Of a DNA stretch of 64,000 nt, positions 11,101 through 21,994 are shown in pieces (the stretch's first letter is position 1; each line of letters begins with the position of its first letter). Under the pieces are notes generated by a model. The model saw only the letters and a list, made by a program, of their open reading frames with translations, made no database searches and was not told where the DNA came from. The position numbers and the translations under genes were made by a program. Source of the stretch: Megalobrama amblycephala (taxonomy: Eukaryota > Chordata > Actinopteri > Cypriniformes > Xenocyprididae); contig NC_063050.1 of the NCBI RefSeq assembly GCF_018812025.1, positions 10,137,015-10,201,014 on the forward strand, given 5' to 3'.

Positions 11101-14100
11101 CTCCTTCCTTAAAAGCGTGTTTACATTTTTTTCCCAAAATAACTTGCTATTGCCTTTTGCCTCATGCATTAGATGAAGATAATAATTAGATTTAGCTACT
11201 CTCATCTCTCGGATAACATTATTTCGCAAATATTTATAACAGAGCCTATCTATATCTCTTATGGGTCTTTTATACTTTATACCTTTTATACTTCAGGGTC
11301 TATGATGACGTCGTAGGCTGTCGCTGGCCATAGCTTTCTTTAAAGCTGAATCACTAAGTCAGAGCCAGCAACAAAAAAAAAAAAACAATAGTACAAAATG
11401 TCTTTAAAGAAACCAGGGAGGGATGGGAGGGTTGAGCCAGGGAGGCTCAGACAGGTCTGGGTCCCAGCTGAGGGCCAGGGTGGGACCGGAGGGACAGAAC
11501 AGGGAGGCTCTGGCAGGGTTGGAGTCCTGGCAGAAAACCAGGGCTGGAATGGAGGGATAGACCAAGGGGGCTTCAGCTGGTCTGGAGTCCTGGCTGATGG
11601 TCAGGGTGGTGCTGGAGGAGTGACCCAGGTGGGCTCCAGCAGATCTGCAGCCTTTGCTGAGGGCCAGGGTGGTACTGGAGAAATAGGTGGAGCCCGCTCA
11701 ACAGACATTAAGGGCGGTACTGGCAGGGCCAGAAGCCTGTGTGGCGCTAGCAGGGCAGGAAGTCTGGGTGGCGCCGGCAGGGCAAGGCGCTTGGGTGGCA
11801 CAAGAATGGCCTCTGGGGTGACCTTTGGGCCTACAGTGGGCTCTGGGGTGGCCTCCGGGCCTTGAGGGATAGCGCAAGGCTTCTTCCTCCTCTTCCTTAG
11901 TTTGTGAGGGTGAGGCGGTGGCACTAAGCTTTCCGCCTCTAGGTGCGTTGCAGCATTTCTTGCCGCCTCTAGGGGTGCTGCAACATCTTCGGCCGCCTCT
12001 GGGGGCACTGCAACATCTTCGGCTATATCAGCGAAGGCTGCAGATAAGAATGAGGCGGGGCCATTCTTCCTCCTCCATCTCTGCAAACGGGTCATCAGAG
12101 GGCTGGGGCTTCCATTGACTGCAGGTGTAAGTGGGAAACAGTCAGTGGAGTGAGACTCTGCTTGAGGTGGGGGTTCAGGCTCCCCACGATCAAAGATGTG
12201 GTACACAAAGTCCCAGAAACCAATATTCCCCAGCTTCTCCATCTCCCACTCTGAGAGGCTGATCGAGGCAGTTGTTGAAAACCTCCTTGATATCAGCCTC
12301 ACTGTAATCCAAATGGTCTACTTCAATTAGTAGATCACAGGCAAAGTCCCTCACGTGAGCCCCTTGCTGAGAAAAGTAGCGAGTGGATCAACAACTGGTG
12401 GGTGGAAAGTCTAGAGGTGGGATTTTCAGGAATTTCTTCCCTGCTCAGCATAACAGCTCCTTGAATTCCTGAAGCATAGCTGATCCACGTAGAGAGTTCC
12501 GGACCCAATGTGTTCCGGTAGTGCAATGGTGGAGAAAAGTAGTAGTGTAAAAAAATACCACAAGACATAGATTCGATTTTTTCATGATTGCAACATTTAG
12601 TTCTACTGATAAAATTTGATAAAGCCTCTGACAAATATGCATGAAAACAAAGAAAGTGGCCAATTATTTGTAGAAACAGTGGAGTCACAGCACCTGCCAA
12701 GGTGCGACACCATGCTGCCGCCATGTTCCTGAACTACGATGAAGCTTATTCAGGATGAATTCTGTGTTTCAGGGGTTTCTAGTGCTGACTGGGGTGTGAG
12801 TTACAGTCCTTCACACATCTGTGCACTAAAGAACTCATCAGTGATAATGAACTGCACTTATACATACCCTACTGGACATCAGATCACGAAAACGTTCTGG
12901 ACCAAAACACTGGTAAAATATAATGGAGAGTATCCAGATCTGTCTGAGGACCCTGAATACAGTCAGAGGCTTCAGTATCTGGGAGATAAACAGCAGAACT
13001 GCACCATCAGACTGAGTCATGTGACACTGATGGATTCACACGAGTACTATTTCAGATTCATCACTGATAAAGACAAATGGACTGGCATTCCAGGAGTGAC
13101 TCTTACTGTCACAGGTGACTTTCATGAGGTTTCTCTCTTCTTCTGTGCATTATGTTGAATAATAATCAGTGTATGACAGCAGCACTAGATACAATGTGTG
13201 TGTTGTGTTCAGATCTTCAGGTGGAGTCTCCTGAGAGAGTGACAGAGGGAGATTCAGTCCGTCTGACATGTAAAAGCAGCTGCAATCTGACTGACAGAGC
13301 AACATTCATCTGGTACAGAAACTCACAGCCATTAACTGAGAGAAGAGACAGAAACAATGAACTCCTGCTGCAGTCAGTCAGAAGAGAGGATGCAGGCAGA
13401 TATAGCTGTGCTGTACACGGACACAATCACATCTCTCCTGCTGTTCAGATCAATGTCACGTGTGAGTACAGATTCATTAGTTCTTTTTAAAAACTGGAGA
13501 TTGTGTTTGAATGAGATGATTTAAGGATTTTTATTATTTTTTTTTTTTGTCTCTTTTAGACCCTCCAAAGAGAGTCTCAGTGTTTATCAGTCCATCTGGT
13601 GAAATAGTGTCAGGAGATTCAGTGACTCTGATCTGCAGCAGTGATTCAAACCCTCCTGCTCTGAACTTCAGCTGGTTTAAAGGAGCAACGTTTGTAGGAT
13701 CTGGAAGAATCTACAACATCTCAAAGATCAGCTCTGATGACAGTAGACAATACAAGTGCAGATCCATCAATGAACATGGAGAGAAATACTCTGATGCTGT
13801 GACTTTAAATGTCATGTGTGAGATAATGATGGATCAGTAACTGGTAATCATCAAATTAATGGATTAACAATCACAACACATTATTAATATACACTTTTTT
13901 GTCTATTTCAGACCCTCCCAGGAACGTGTCAGTGTTGATAACTGGATCCGGTGAAATAGTATCAGGAGATTCAGTGACTCTGATCTGCAGCAGTGATTCA
14001 AACCCTCCTGCAGAAATCAGCTGGTTTAAAGGAGGAACGTTTGTAGGATCTGGAAGAATCTACAACATCTCAAAGATCAGCTCTGATGACAGTGGAGAAT

Positions 14101-16023
14101 ACAAGTGCAGATCCATCAATGAACATGGAGAGAAATACTCTGATGCTGTGACTTTAAATGTCATGTGTGAGTTAATGATGGATCAGTGACTGGTAATCAT
14201 CAAATTAATGGATTAACAATCACAAAACATTATTAATATACACTTTTTTGTGTATTTCAGACCCTCCCAGGAACGTGTCAGTGTTGATAACTGGATCCAG
14301 TGAAATAGTGTCAGGAGATTCAGTGACTCTGATCTGCAACAGTGATTCAAACCCTCCTGCAGAAATCAGCTGGTTTAAAGGAGGAACGTTTGTAGGAACT
14401 GGAAGAATCTACAGCATCTCAAAGATCAGCTCTGATGACAGTGGAGAATACAAGTGCAGATCCATCAATGAACATGGAGAGAAACACTCTGATGCTGTGA
14501 CTTTAAACGTCATGTGTGAGTTATTGGTGGTTCAATAAACAAACTAGAGGATTAACGATCCCAAAATATGAATATAGTTTCTTTTGTCTGTTTTAGATCC
14601 TCCCAGGAGTGTCTCAGTATTGGTAAACGGATCTGGTGAAATAGTGTCAGGAGATTCAGTGACTCTGATCTGCAGCAGTGATTCAAACCCTCCTGCTCTG
14701 AACTTCAGCTGGTTTAAGGAGAATGAAAGCTCAGCTGTTGGATCTGGACAGAGTTTCAGTGCACTACAGAGTGGACGCTTCTACTGTCAGGCTCACAATC
14801 AACATGGATCTCGGAGATCAGACGCTGTAACTGTGACTGTTAAAGGTAGAGCAGCTCATATACTTTACTCTTTCTAAAGTGATGCAAATGAATCTGTTCA
14901 GATGTTTTACTCTTTTGTAGGACATCTGGTGATATTATACATATCCATTGGAGTGGTTTGTGGAGCTGCAGTGATCATCATGATGCTGATTTGGTCAGAT
15001 ATGTGTCTGTGGTACTATGTAGTGTGTGTGAATGAGTGACTGAATCAGAAGGTTGTGAATTCAGTGAGACGTCATGATGAACGTCAGCCAAGGCAAAATT
15101 TCCAATTTTCCATCCTATCTTTCCACACTGACAGCTACTCAGTTAGTTATTGAATGAGGAAGTCTGAAGCTCACATCTTTACTGCAGTAAATCCTGAAGA
15201 TACACCAGATTTCATCACATTCAGAACGGCAGTGTCACGTCCTAGAGAAACCTCATTGGTTCAAAATCATAATTGTGTATTAAACATCACATAAGTTCTG
15301 ATTGGTTGTAATTGTGTCAAATCATTATTTTTAAAGGAGAATCAGGAGGATGAAAAAGAGAAATGACACACAAGAGTCTCAGGTGAGAAAAAAATTTATT
15401 TGGTTATCAGTAGTTTACTGATCAGGTAAATTAATTTGTAACTAAAAGTGAAAGTTTAAATGTAGTTGTGACTTTATTTAATGAGTTGTTTATATACTTT
15501 TTATTTATTTTCTCTCTTTTATTTTTATTTTTTTTAATTTTCTTTTTTTTTATTCTTTTAATGGCACAGATGGTTGATTCCAGACCTCATCATGACAGAC
15601 ACAAAGCTTATGTTGAATTGAGTAATCCTGTGTATGGTAATCCAATGGTAAATGTTTTAACTGAGGATTTCCTACATTTTTACTCAAACAGAATTAAACG
15701 CTCCTCAATGTCAGTGTGAAAATATCAAATGTCTTTTGATTAAGTATATGGAAATTTAAATAACACAGTCCTGTTTTCACTTTGTCTCTTCATTCATAAA
15801 GGCTGATCAACTTGATGATTGTAAACCTGAACTGAACTCGTCTGTGTTTGAAAATCTTCCAGTAAGTAAGAAAACATACAAGACAGAGAAAAAAATTTTA
15901 TTATCCATTCATCATGACTGATGTTCTTGATACTTTTATTTAAATATTATTAATGTTTTCACTTTCTTTTTCTCTTTCTTTCTTTCTTTCCTTCTCAATC
16001 AGCATAACAACAAGAGGCTGTAA
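2140..16023 (+). CDS. Gene A: CD22/Siglec-like receptor, six Ig domains, ITIM Tyr replaced by Phe
   Basis: Twelve exons with consistent phases: 2140-2182, 12773-13114, 13213-13461, 13560-13817, 13912-14166, 14261-14515, 14597-14845, 14921-14993, 15337-15382, 15570-15647, 15802-15861, 16003-16023 (642 codons plus stop). Residues 1-14 are a signal peptide (MAPPLPLIFLIMIH). Residues 15-128 form a V-set domain with Cys42/Cys91 spaced for the B-E disulfide of Siglecs, Cys31 for the interdomain bond, and Arg109 in YYFRF, the candidate sialic-acid contact. Five C2 domains follow; D3-D5 are near copies. The transmembrane segment starts GHLVILYISIGVV. The tail has NPVYGNP and SVFENL, where gene B has SVYENL. 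The donor after the transmembrane exon is GTCAGA instead of GTAAGA; read-through would stop within about 15 codons. Intron 1 is 10.6 kb of transposons. It is a membrane receptor by family; sialic-acid binding is inferred. Confidence 0.78.
2250..3362 (-). mobile_element. Non-LTR retrotransposon (LINE), C-terminal RT fragment
   Basis: On the - strand this encodes reverse-transcriptase palm sequence: a GPLLFSLYVNDLP segment at about 3310-3350, then MYADD, then a C-terminal segment ending near 2583 with YKILNGLAPS, a phrase common in fish LINEs. The frame is broken by stops. It is the 3' part of one LINE whose remaining pieces lie at 6517-6643 and 10421-11282. The left junction with host intron sequence is near 2250. 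Confidence 0.7.
4181..5580 (+). CDS. Candidate three-exon gene inside the TIR transposon (partial, unknown function)
   Basis: Three open segments have compatible splice phases: 4181-4346 (donor GCAG/GTAATT, phase 1), 4895-5080 (donor TGTT/GTGAGT, phase 1) and 5468-5580 (acceptor TTTTTTTTACAG, ending TGA). Together they give about 155 codons after an in-frame stop at 4178-4180. No ATG is seen in the first segment, so an upstream exon is probable. The first segment contains an acidic stretch (DNDDFLDGLDD), then LTEWRGGLKKKPQGGWHLYE. The second is basic and polar. The last ends with a Lys-rich tail. I do not recognise the family. It could be the element's own protein, a captured host fragment or chance. 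Confidence 0.35.
5601..6066. mobile_element. MITE with GGGGCCTGTACCATGAAG terminal inverted repeats
   Basis: The left end GGGGCCTGTACCATGAAG is matched by the complement at the right end (CTTCATGGTACAGGCTCC), about 466 bp apart. The interior is AT-rich with no coding potential. It is nested in the 3.15-kb transposon. Confidence 0.6.
6517..6643 (-). mobile_element. LINE RT fragment between two insertions
   Basis: On the - strand it encodes the RT segment before GVPQGS (a segment ending AWISSYLSNRE, then a degraded stretch). It joins the 2250-3362 piece across the TIR transposon and the 10421-11282 piece across the DIRS insertion. Confidence 0.65.
6965..8940. other. DIRS interior without recognisable coding sequence
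   Basis: About 2 kb of the element lacks RT, RNase H or recombinase motifs on either strand. Short open frames, such as 7322-7633, look like chance. There is A-rich, CTA-rich low-complexity wording (repeated CCTA/GGCC phrases) but no clear tandem unit. Confidence 0.5.
8949..10203 (-). pseudogene. DIRS gag-like ORF with one internal stop and frameshifts
   Basis: The - strand reading frame starts at about 10203. Its first part carries Cys pairs (C-x-x-C-F, C-x-F-C-L and CVNCE) typical of the N-terminus of fish DIRS ORF1. A single TAG at 9883-9885 interrupts the frame, which continues in phase to 9241. Recognisable sequence then shifts frame near 9295 and runs on to about 8950 (VDELRHTTDLALRATKQTA). 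It would normally coat the element's RNA. The breaks suggest it is inactive. Confidence 0.65.
10421..11282 (-). mobile_element. LINE fragment: linker and N-terminal RT region
   Basis: On the - strand it encodes a segment upstream of RT (10972-11229, with KSNYYLHLMHEAKGNSKLFW) and, at 10421-10582, RT motifs including QFGFR and FLDVRKAFDT (family form FLDVRKAFDTV/DH). Frames are broken between them. It is the 5'-proximal remnant of the LINE cut by the DIRS element. Confidence 0.7.
11283..11330 (-). repeat. Isolated DIRS terminal-repeat fragment
   Basis: About 48 bp nearly repeats the right DIRS terminus at about 10255-10305, including CTTCAGGGTCTATGATGACG. No other DIRS sequence adjoins it, so it is either a relic or a product of template switching. 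Confidence 0.6.
11340..12330 (-). pseudogene. Pro/Ala-rich repetitive ORF, probably retroelement gag-like
   Basis: A 233-codon open frame on the - strand (12302-11601), with a frame-shifted N-terminal extension up to about 12335 (DLLIEVDHLDYSEADIKEV), is very rich in Pro, Ala, Glu and Leu. It contains an imperfect tandem repeat of about 13 residues (units like EDVAVPPEAA) and a basic patch HKLRKRRKK. The + strand Gly-rich frame at 11398-11865 is its shadow. Its position inside a transposon block suggests a fish retroelement ORF. I cannot name the family. Confidence 0.4.
12331..12750. other. Unassigned sequence at the end of the intron insertion block
   Basis: No gene or element end recognised. 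Host intron homology to genes B and C resumes at about 12750 (GATGAATTCTGTGTTTCAG). Confidence 0.4.
13560..14596 (+). repeat. Tandem duplication of C2-domain exons in gene A
   Basis: Three units with starts at 13560, 13912 and 14261 (spacing 352 and 349 bp) include exon plus intron. The second and third are almost identical in both exon and intron. They encode domains D3-D5. The corresponding single C2 exon of genes B and C resembles gene A exon 14597-14845 instead. Confidence 0.85.
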
Positions 16024-16327
16024 TGTTTTGAACACACAGCAAATAAATTACTGCCTTTATGCATCTCTTTGTAGGCGGAGCCCTGAATGATTGACAGGAG
16101 TGCATGATGATGACACGAGACTGAAGTAATTTGAGGATCATGTTAATCAAACAACAAAAGACAAAGAGAAAATCACTTACTGCTCTTGACTGATTAACTT
16201 ATGTAGTTTTAATTGATTAATCTGTATGTGATTTTAACAATGAAGATTATCCAATGTTACTTTAAATTTAATTACTCTTTCCTTTTTCAGTTTATTACCT
16301 GAATACTTCTGTTAGACCTACCTGAAA

Positions 16328-16333
16328 AATAAA
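16328..16333 (+). terminator. Polyadenylation signal AATAAA, gene A
   Basis: AATAAA about 305 bp after the stop codon, at the same place relative to the gene as the signal of gene B. Confidence 0.6.
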
Positions 16334-16869
16334 GCTGTCTATTTAATTTGTATCTTTATTCAATTGAACTTATTTGTGCTATTCTTAGTCATTTGTTTAT
16401 TTGTTCTTATTAAATACTTTTTACGTCTTTTTTAAAATTCAATTTACCTTTTGAAATCAAGCTTCCTTGTGCTGTGTGTGTGAGTTATTGCAACAAAATT
16501 ACCCCACTGAAAAAAACAAATACATTGTGTTAGCAAATATTCATGAGATAATTGTAATGGTAATTGATCAATGTTTATATATGAATAAAAGCTTAAAAAT
16601 GTCATCATATAAAGTGATCTCTTCAGAAGAAATTTTTGATTGTCTAAACTTTCAATGTATGGACAAAAAATAAATAATATTGAAAATATCTGCATTAAAG
16701 TATATACAGCATTTTTCCTTTGGTATCAAAAATGGTACTGTAGTTAGAAATTTCAGTATTGTGACAACACTACTTCTGTATATCTGGCTCACTTTATCTG
16801 ACTACACTTAAAATCAATTCAAGTGTTTGTGCTAATTAGTGCATTTATATTAAGTGTACTTAAGTACAG

Positions 16870-17310
16870 TTGGGAAAATGTATGTGATAGATTTTATGTT
16901 GCTCTCAGCATTGAAGGAAAGTGGACAGAGGGTCCTTTGTCCTCTGTTGAAGCTGTATCCTATGTTTTAACATATGGTTTTCTTTATGTACCGGAACCAT
17001 TTCCATATAAGGAACAAGGCTCTACTAGGATTGAATGGGAGATAGGGAATGGTCCCTGCTTTTTGTATTACAAGCATAGGAGAAGGTCTTTGGGATACCA
17101 AGGAACTCCTGGATACCTGACCGGGAGATGACCATATTTAGACTTGTTCTCTCTCTTAGTGGTTAAATCTATACTACACCCCTTGTACTCTTTCTCTCTC
17201 TTCTGCTAAATAAACTGAGACTATATTCTCCATCAGCGCTGAGTAATTGTTTATTCAATTTCCAAATAAGAGGACTGGGATGAGGCATTTAGGAGCCGTA
17301 ATCTAACAGT
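16870..17310 (+). mobile_element. LTR-like fragment, retroviral style
   Basis: Absent from the otherwise homologous downstream flank of gene B, where the shared phrase CAGTTGGGAAAATGTA continues differently. It holds AATAAA at 17209-17214, a pyrimidine-rich stretch, and a terminal GGAGCC block before CTAACA, reminiscent of an LTR / primer-binding junction. The ends and target duplication could not be fixed. Described only as an old retroelement relic. Confidence 0.35.
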
Positions 17311-18429
17311 AGTACTGTACTGTACTTTAAATGTAGACTTGAATGTAGAGTAAATGTGCAAATATGTTTTCACAGTTAACGTTACATTTAACATAAGAAA
17401 TAAACAAGGTTATATAATAGTTGTTAACAATATAAAGTGACACAGTTTAACCATACATATTTTACCTGTTTATATGGTCTGTTGTCCGGTCGTCGCCGGC
17501 ATTGAAGCATGTCAAAACCCAATAGAAAGTCCCAAAACATTTCTGCATCCATTTCACTCACAAACGTCAACTGTCATCTGTCTGTCTCACAGCTACTGGG
17601 CCATGTAACGAAGCTCGGTTCATTGTTGCTCAAGTCTGAAATTGGACTATTTTTACACTTGTGCTTTGATTAGGCTACTTTTGGGATGGTTTTGATGCGC
17701 AGATCTGGTAACCCTGCACCTCAGTTTGACCTTCCTCCACTCCAAAGGCCCACCCCTTTCATGCACTTTGAAGTGCGTAGGCTAGTCCCTAAATTGGGAC
17801 ACAGCTTACATGAAGCGTCATTCTGATTATAGTTACTAGAGAAGGAAGATGAACTTTTGGGTACACACTGTACAACTGTTTGTTTCTTTCTACATCTTAG
17901 CTATTGTCTGAAGGGCACAAGGTACCGTTTTAATTTTATGTTGTGTGGTAAACTTTGAAGGACTTTGAAGTGTTTATTTTATTGATCTCTTTCATTTCCT
18001 AATGTTGCTAATGTTGTTAATGTATTGCCTCGTCAGTGTTTCTCTTGATTTGCACTCCAGATAGATTGTTTACAGTAAATCAGCACTTTTATTTTCTCTC
18101 TAGATTCAGTTTAAAGAAGTTTGTTACTGTCAGTGTTAAAATAATTCATATTATTCAGGCTCATTACAGTACAGTAAAGCAAGGTTTTTACTAACATGTG
18201 ATTTATTGTCACACTATTTATGGCATAAGCTAATTAATTGCAAAAGTGTATTAGTAAGTTTATGGACATTTGTATACAATTTGCAGGCAGATGTCTAATG
18301 TTTGTTTGTTTGTTTGTTTGTTTTTATTCAGCTCTTAAGGTGTTTTTGGAAATTAAATTCTTTATAAACATCAGTTCCTGAGAGTAAATTGCATCTGTTC
18401 AGCGGGGAATGCTACAAAAATAGCAGCAT
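17311..18429. other. No gene recognised
   Basis: AT-rich intergenic DNA with a (GTTT)n run at about 18301-18322. No supported ORF or element ends. Confidence 0.4.
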
Positions 18430-19430
18430 GTCCATAAATAGTAATTAATTAGTTGTTGGGTTATTTAGTGTTCTTATGGCCCATGGAAAAAAACTGATCC
18501 TGAGTCTGGAGGTTCGAGTCTTGATCAATCTGTAGCCCCTACCTGTGGGCAACAGATCAAACAGGTGGTGGGCTGGGTGGGAGGAGTCTGACATGATGAA
18601 CCCGGCCCTTTTGAGGCACCGGGAGCTGGAGATCTCCTCTAGGGGGGGCAACCAATAATCTTTTGATCTTTTGAGTTAATGGCCCTCTGTAATGACTTCT
18701 TGTCTCCAGCCGAACTCCCAGCATACACGCCATGATGGAATAAGTGAACAAACTCTGGATAGTGGACACCAGCAACTTTTGTTCCAAACCCGCTTTTCCT
18801 GAGTACTCTCAGAAAGTGGAGGTGCTGCTGGGCCTTCTTTATCACTACTGTGATGTTGGTGGTCCAGGAAAGAGAAATATATACTCCAAGGAACTTATAT
18901 GATGTCACTCTCTCTACACAATCTCCATTTAAGTAGAGGGGGGCGTAATCCCCCCTATTTCTCTAAAACTCAATAATGACCTCCTTGGTTTTTGATGATT
19001 TGCTGTGCACCAATCTGTTAAATGCCGCACCTCTTCCCCTCCTGAAATGAGTCTGACTACTGTTGTATCATCCGCAAACTTTATAATTTTGTAGGTTTGA
19101 ACACAGTCATAGGTATAGAGAGCGTACAGGAGTGGACTCAGCACAAAGCCCTGGGGTGATCCAGTGCTGAGTGTGAGAGAGGAGGATACGTGAGAGCCAG
19201 ATTTTACAGTTTGTGGTCTGTTGGTTAAGAAGTCCTTTATCCAAGCACAAGTTGAGGGTGGAAGCTGCAGATCCATTAATTTATTGATCAGAATATCAGG
19301 AATGATAGTGTTAAAGGCTGAGCTAAATCTATGAAAAGCAGCCTTGCATAGTTTCCTGCATGCTCTAAGTGATTAAGTGCAGTGTGGAGGGCAATGATGA
19401 TGGCATCCTCAGTACAGCGGTTGTTTAACT
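18430..19430 (-). mobile_element. LINE (L2/Rex-like) 3' fragment
   Basis: On the - strand: RT palm with [20 protein letters not shown] and [10 protein letters not shown] (FADD catalytic pair) at 18929-19276, then thumb/C-terminal sequence (YKFLGVYIS, KKAQQHLHFLR) at 18557-18908. Frames shift between the parts. The 5' RT sequence thins out near 19430 (a degraded segment for [13 protein letters not shown] lies at about 19290-19340). Inactive. Confidence 0.75.
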
Positions 19431-19859
19431 GCAGTTAAAATACAGATACTTGTAGAATAATTATAAAAAATAAAATAAAAAAAAAGCATTGCAGTTTTTT
19501 TCATGTTTGTAAAATCATCATAAAATGTTCTGTTTTTAAATTTGTGTTTATATTTGGCATTTATAGTCAACAACCTTGTGTAACTGCAGTATTGGCACCA
19601 ATAGGGTTAAAATGATCACATAATCTGAAGGTGGATAAAAAGCACATGCACAAGATGTTTGAGCAAGTGTATCATGTAGTCACACACAGACATCAAAAGT
19701 TTGGATATGAATCACAACAACGGTGACAATCCAAATGTATTAACAAAATGTTGATTAGTGATTTTCCAGGTCACGATGATTATATTTATTTAAAAAAAAT
19801 AAATAAAATAATAATAATAATATATATACAAACTATTTACATTGTTGCAGAGAAAATCT

Positions 19860-20481
19860 ACCTTAGGAAGTGAAGGATCAAGAGCCCAACTAAAGTAAAC
19901 ACTGATCTCCATGATGGTGGTATCATATTTTGACCAATAAAACATCAACATCTAAACCTCTGTTAATACTCAACAATAACTTCTGTAGATGCATGACAGA
20001 AATAAAGTCAATCTGGTTAGTAATAAGTAATAAATAAACAGTGTTCGTCATTAATGCTTAATCATCCTTTAATTAATCACTTAATTATCTCATTAACTTT
20101 AACACAGCATCAATGTTAATTTAACACTGTAGATTAGGACAATATGCACTCTGAGTAGAGTTGATTTAACACTGGGGATTTTAGGGTTGGAGATAAACTC
20201 TGCAGGAAAATGGATCTCGATTAGACACAGAAAGAGATCAGTGAATCAGTGGTTTTACTTGCCATAACAAATCTGCTTTATAAACACACAGTTAGAGCAG
20301 CCAGAGAAAACTAATGGTAAAGAGTCAAGAGCCCAACTAAAGTAAACACTGATCACCATAACAGCAACTACAGACTTTATTATTTTCAATAAAACATCAA
20401 CATATAAATCTGTTAATTCTCAACAAGAACTTCTGTACATATGTGAAAGAAATAATGTCAAACAGATTTGTAAACTGTTTT
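19860..20481 (+). repeat. Two copies of a ~440-bp intergenic repeat
   Basis: The phrase AGAGCCCAACTAAAGTAAAC and about 150 bp after it occur at about 19880 and again at about 20325, with similar wording (ACATCAACATCTAAACC / ACATCAACATATAAATC, then ACTTCTGTA). The second copy is interrupted by the TIR element at 20482. The 19431-19860 interval between the LINE and this repeat holds nothing recognisable. Confidence 0.6.
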
Positions 20482-21242
20482 CACACTCAGGGCCCTATAA
20501 TACACCCAGCGCAATGCGACGCGTATGTTTGCTAGTTTGCGTCCGGCGCCGTTTGCGTTTTCCCGTTCAGCGCCACGTCCTTAAATTAGTCAATGCATTT
20601 GCGCCAGTTAGCGCCCATGGGCGTGCTGGTCTAAAAAAGAGGTGTGTTCAGGCGCATTGCCGGCGCATTGCTATTTTAAGGAGCTGAAAATAGACTGCGC
20701 CATAGACCAACTCAAACCTGGTCTAAAGTCTAAAGTCAATGGCGCAATATTTTTTTGTTAGAGCACGTTGGCAGAAACTGCGCCTCTGGGCGCGTCCACA
20801 GTGCGCGTTGACTTTGCTTATTACACACAGGGATGCGCATCACACAAACATGCCAAATATTAAAAACAAAAGGATTACAGTGTAAAATAATATTATTGTG
20901 TAGGCTACATAAAAGCGCGCTTTAACTTCGCGGTTTCTTCGCTTGAAAAGCGTTCAGCTTTTCCGCCAACAAATTCCGCCATGTAAATAGCAATCCGCCA
21001 TGGCGCGAGCGCATCTCGCTCTTAAAGGGAATGGGAGATGACACTCTGATTGGTTTATTGAACGTTACACCCATTACTCATTAAGAGAATAGGGACAACC
21101 CATTTCAAAAACGCGCCCCGGCGCACGGACCGTTTTTCCGTCGTTAAAATAGCAAAAGTGGATTTGGACACGCCCTGAGTGCACCTGCGCCGTGCGCTTT
21201 ACACTTTGCGTTTAGATCGTTTAAAATAGGGCCCTGAGTGTG
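20482..21242. mobile_element. Non-autonomous DNA transposon with CACACTCAGGGCCCTAT ends
   Basis: Perfect 17-bp inverted ends. The interior is GC-rich with many GCGC phrases, unlike the AT-rich surroundings, and lacks coding motifs. The superfamily was not assigned and no clear target duplication was seen. Confidence 0.6.
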
Positions 21243-21936
21243 GCTGGAAGTCAGTTGTAGTTCTTGTGTTTCTGCTCGTTTCTTCACTTTTCTGTTCTTC
21301 TTTCTCTGTCCTTCAGTGATTCTGCTTATCAGGTGTTCATCAGTGTCTGAATTCACTCACTTCTTTTCATTCTCTCTGTCCAGTGGACTGTATTAGTGAA
21401 CTAACATAGGAGATAGTCAATGAGGGTATAGGGTGTGATTTGGAACACAGTCTCTGAGTGTTGACTTTGAGACACTAGAGACAGAAGCAAAGAAATACCT
21501 AGAAGCAGCAGACAGGAAATTTATCAAAGTAGAGAAGTGAGGGACAGTGACAATGAAGGTAATTTAGTTGACATTTAGTTGAATTTAGTCTACAACAATA
21601 AGGTTCTTTTCTCTATATCAGAGCTAGAAAAACTCTCAAAATATGACCATGTCAAAAGTCTTGTGAATAGTGACTTCCAGGTTTTTATTAAATTGTATTA
21701 TTATTATTTTTTTGTTTTCCTTTCTTCTCAGAGTGGAAAGTTAAAGCTAAACTTGTTTCAGGCAGCACTTCAATACAGAAGGGGACTTTTGGAAAGGGCT
21801 GAAAGTCTATCTGCAGGACTGAACCTATGCAGCAGTACACAGGAAAGAGAAAGAGAAATGTTTACTTTCTATAAATCACAACTTGGTAACTGGGCTCGTC
21901 CAGTTATCGTCTTACTCGGGTAAAATTAAAAGTTCT

Positions 21937-21939
<3 letters not shown>
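21243..21939. other. No gene recognised
   Basis: A 114-codon frame at 21579-21923 shows no domain and is probably chance. Confidence 0.4.

Positions 21940-21991
<52 letters not shown>
21940..21991. repeat. (TA)n microsatellite
   Basis: About 26 uninterrupted AT dinucleotides. Confidence 0.95.

Positions 21992-21994
<3 letters not shown>

Noticed and set aside
11398..11865. 155-codon Gly/Arg-rich ORF on the + strand
   Set aside because: It is the reverse shadow of the Pro/Ala-rich - strand frame; its low complexity follows from that frame.
13217..13426. Minus-strand ORFs under the Ig exons (also at 12838, 25960, 43384, 43779)
   Set aside because: Shadows of the + strand Ig-domain exons, repeated only because the exons are duplicated.
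15468..15719. 83-codon ORF across the tail exon of gene A (and 27498-27713 in gene B)
   Set aside because: It reads through a pyrimidine-rich intron. The conserved acceptor and donor define a 78-81 bp exon instead.
16823..17131. 102-codon ORF downstream of gene A as a host gene
   Set aside because: It lies in sequence absent from the homologous gene B flank that carries LTR-like features. No domain is visible.
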